The notes below the pieces were generated by a model. The model was not told where the DNA came from. It ran no database searches and saw only the letters and a program-made list of their open reading frames with translations. From NCBI GenBank assembly GCA_021827885.1, contig JAKAUD010000110.1, forward strand, positions 1 to 6,205: a DNA stretch of 6,205 nt. The letters are read 5' to 3'. Position 1 is the stretch's first letter. Each line of letters begins with the position of its first letter. The position numbers were made by a program, and so were the translations under genes. The stretch is from Thermoplasmata archaeon (GTDB taxonomy: Archaea > Thermoplasmatota > Thermoplasmata > Thermoplasmatales > Thermoplasmataceae). Shown here piece after piece: positions 5,191 through 6,205 of the stretch.

Positions 5191-6069
5191 AATTTCGAAG
5201 GTATTGTTTTCCCAGATTTCAAAATAGTCTTTAACCATGTAAGCCTTCTCAATTGCCTTACGAGGCTCCCGACGGTTAATTAATCCGAATATCTCGCTCA
5301 TGAATTCATCGGTTATTATTGGATTATTATACTCAGAAAGATTTTCTACTGAAATTTTGTCCATTACCTTTTCTTGCTCAGGGAAAATGACTTCTATCCC
5401 ATTCAATGTAGATTCATCTTTTTCAGGGTTCAGGTGGTAGCACATCGCTACAATATATGCTCCGCCTCTAAAGAAAATGCCCTTATGCCATTCAAATCCA
5501 AGAGCAGCGTGAATAGCTTCGTACAGATACGAAAACGTCCACAACTTGCTGTTCCAAGGCTTTGATGTGTTTTCAGGTCGCTTGCCGAAAAGTTGATTTT
5601 CAGATACTGATAAACCATTTAAGAATCCCAAAATTTCCATATAGTATAATTCCTTCTTTAATTCCTTATTTTCATCATCTGGAGGGAATAGAGTCCGTAA
5701 AGCAATGGTTACTCCTAGCATCCAAGCATAACACTGTTCTTTTATGATCTCTCTTTTTTTCCACTTAAGTTCTGTTTTCTTTGAGGGTATGTTAATAACT
5801 TGACTGAGAATTATGGATGAACCCGCGCCCATAACGAAGTAACCGATCTGAATGAGTCCGTTTGTATATATTGCTCTTCCTAGAATTGCAGTCACAATAC
5901 CTAGTGATAACAGTACTATCCCTAGAACGGTCCACCTAGGGCTAAGATAGAGTGAAAGGTTGCTCACTCGGACTACTTCGTAGCCTTCATAGTAGCCTCC
6001 AACCTTATAAATAGAATGCCTGTATCTTGCACCAAGGAGCTTTTCCGATTCTTGTCTTTCTATTTTCAT
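5188..6069 (-). CDS. Two-helix membrane protein with a C-terminal helical domain, unrecognised
   Basis: The protein has 293 residues. A 40-residue soluble N-terminus contains KLLGARYRH (10-18), whose L-x-G-x-x-Y-R-H core recurs in the next gene. Two hydrophobic segments follow at about 46-66 and 70-93. A strongly basic stretch (KKTELKWKKREIIK, 97-110) places the roughly 200-residue C-terminal domain in the cytoplasm. That domain is largely helical (for example SYLYEAIHAALGF and GGAYIVAMCYHL) and shows no recognised catalytic motif. The start at 6069 has GGGGAG four bases upstream and a box-A-like ATAAATAT 26 bases upstream. It appears to be the first gene of the right-hand set. The TGA at 5190 may not be the original end. 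Confidence 0.8.
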   Translation of the reverse strand: MKIERQESEKLLGARYRHSIYKVGGYYEGYEVVRVSNLSLYLSPRWTVLGIVLLSLGIVTAILGRAIYTNGLIQIGYFVMGAGSSIILSQVINIPSKKTELKWKKREIIKEQCYAWMLGVTIALRTLFPPDDENKELKKELYYMEILGFLNGLSVSENQLFGKRPENTSKPWNSKLWTFSYLYEAIHAALGFEWHKGIFFRGGAYIVAMCYHLNPEKDESTLNGIEVIFPEQEKVMDKISVENLSEYNNPIITDEFMSEIFGLINRREPRKAIEKAYMVKDYFEIWENNTFEI

Positions 6070-6103
6070 TGCACTCCCCTCTGATTTATCTTGAAATATT
6101 TAT
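6070..6103 (-). promoter_or_regulatory. Promoter and ribosome site for the 293-residue gene
   Basis: On the minus strand ATAAATAT (6103-6096) precedes the ATG by 26 bases, and GGGGAG (6079-6074) lies four bases before it. Initiation from this box would fall too near the ATG for the ribosome site to be in the transcript, so either the box or the ribosome site may not be the working one. The AAATATTT core is palindromic and could also serve the plus-strand frame at the right edge. Confidence 0.4.
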
Positions 6104-6109
6104 GTTTGA

Positions 6110-6205
6110 CTCTTCTCATCTGCGTGTCCAGAAGGTCCAAAGAGGGTGACAGAAAAATTCTGTAGAGGATGCAAGAAGAGTAGAATGCAAAGCCCGTTTA
6201 AGGGG
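6110..6205 (+). CDS. Possible 5' part of a plus-strand gene with Cys motifs (runs off the right edge)
   Basis: After a TGA at 6107-6109 this frame is open to the window end. It reads ACPEGPKRV, then TEKFCRGCKKSRMQSPFKG. The CRGC pair in a Lys/Arg-rich context resembles short zinc-binding motifs near the start of HNH nucleases or transposases. A GTG at 6146 would be a possible start; no ATG is available in frame before it. An alternative is a decayed or frameshifted gene, since ATG at 6102 in another frame reads only 15 codons. It would be divergent from the rest of the window. Confidence 0.25.

Noticed and set aside
5374..5747. Two plus-strand open frames opposite the 293-residue gene
   Set aside because: They are antisense shadows of a gene with a clear start, ribosome site and membrane segments.
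1..6205. CRISPR array, integrase attachment site or complete insertion sequence
   Set aside because: No regularly spaced repeats, no tRNA gene, and no intact transposase or paired terminal inverted repeats were seen.

Overview
The window looks archaeal. Several minus-strand starts have an A/T-rich box-A-like element (TTTAAATA, TATAAAAG, TTATAATG, ATAAATAT) about 25-31 bases upstream, the spacing of leaderless or near-leaderless archaeal transcripts. Arginine is often AGA or AGG, isoleucine often ATA, and base composition is about 40% GC. The lineage cannot be fixed; a Thermoplasmata-like or similar archaeon is a guess.

Nearly everything lies on the minus strand, so transcription runs from high to low coordinates. 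First comes a 293-residue two-helix membrane protein (5188-6069). Next is a small membrane protein broken by a single-base frameshift (4629-5085), then a 319-residue two-helix membrane protein (3650-4609). A new promoter follows near 3420. It leads to a 433-residue soluble helical protein with a C-terminal Rx5H motif and a Cys pair (2049-3350), a 129-residue one-helix protein (1584-1973) and, overlapping it, a 344-residue two-helix protein with a probably beta-rich tail (572-1606). A gap of about 400 bases has no intact gene but holds two tandem GC-rich hairpins. At the left edge, with its own promoter, is the start of a DUF262 (GmrSD N-terminal) gene, the only confidently recognised family.

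Taken together, this is an accessory, probably defence-related, block: a DUF262 restriction-type gene next to two tandem sets of unrecognised genes rich in membrane-anchored proteins. No known multi-gene system matches by eye. A soluble HEPN-like protein working with membrane-anchored partners is a hypothesis only.

Three reading-frame oddities recur. There is a +1 frame change at an A7 run (4964-4970), an apparent +1 change at the start of the 433-residue gene (about 3327-3350), and an in-frame TGA followed by 30 coding-like codons (5095-5190). They may be sequencing errors, gene decay or recoding, and the sequence alone does not decide. The starts of the 433- and 344-residue genes also lie in copies of an imperfect 46-base repeat.
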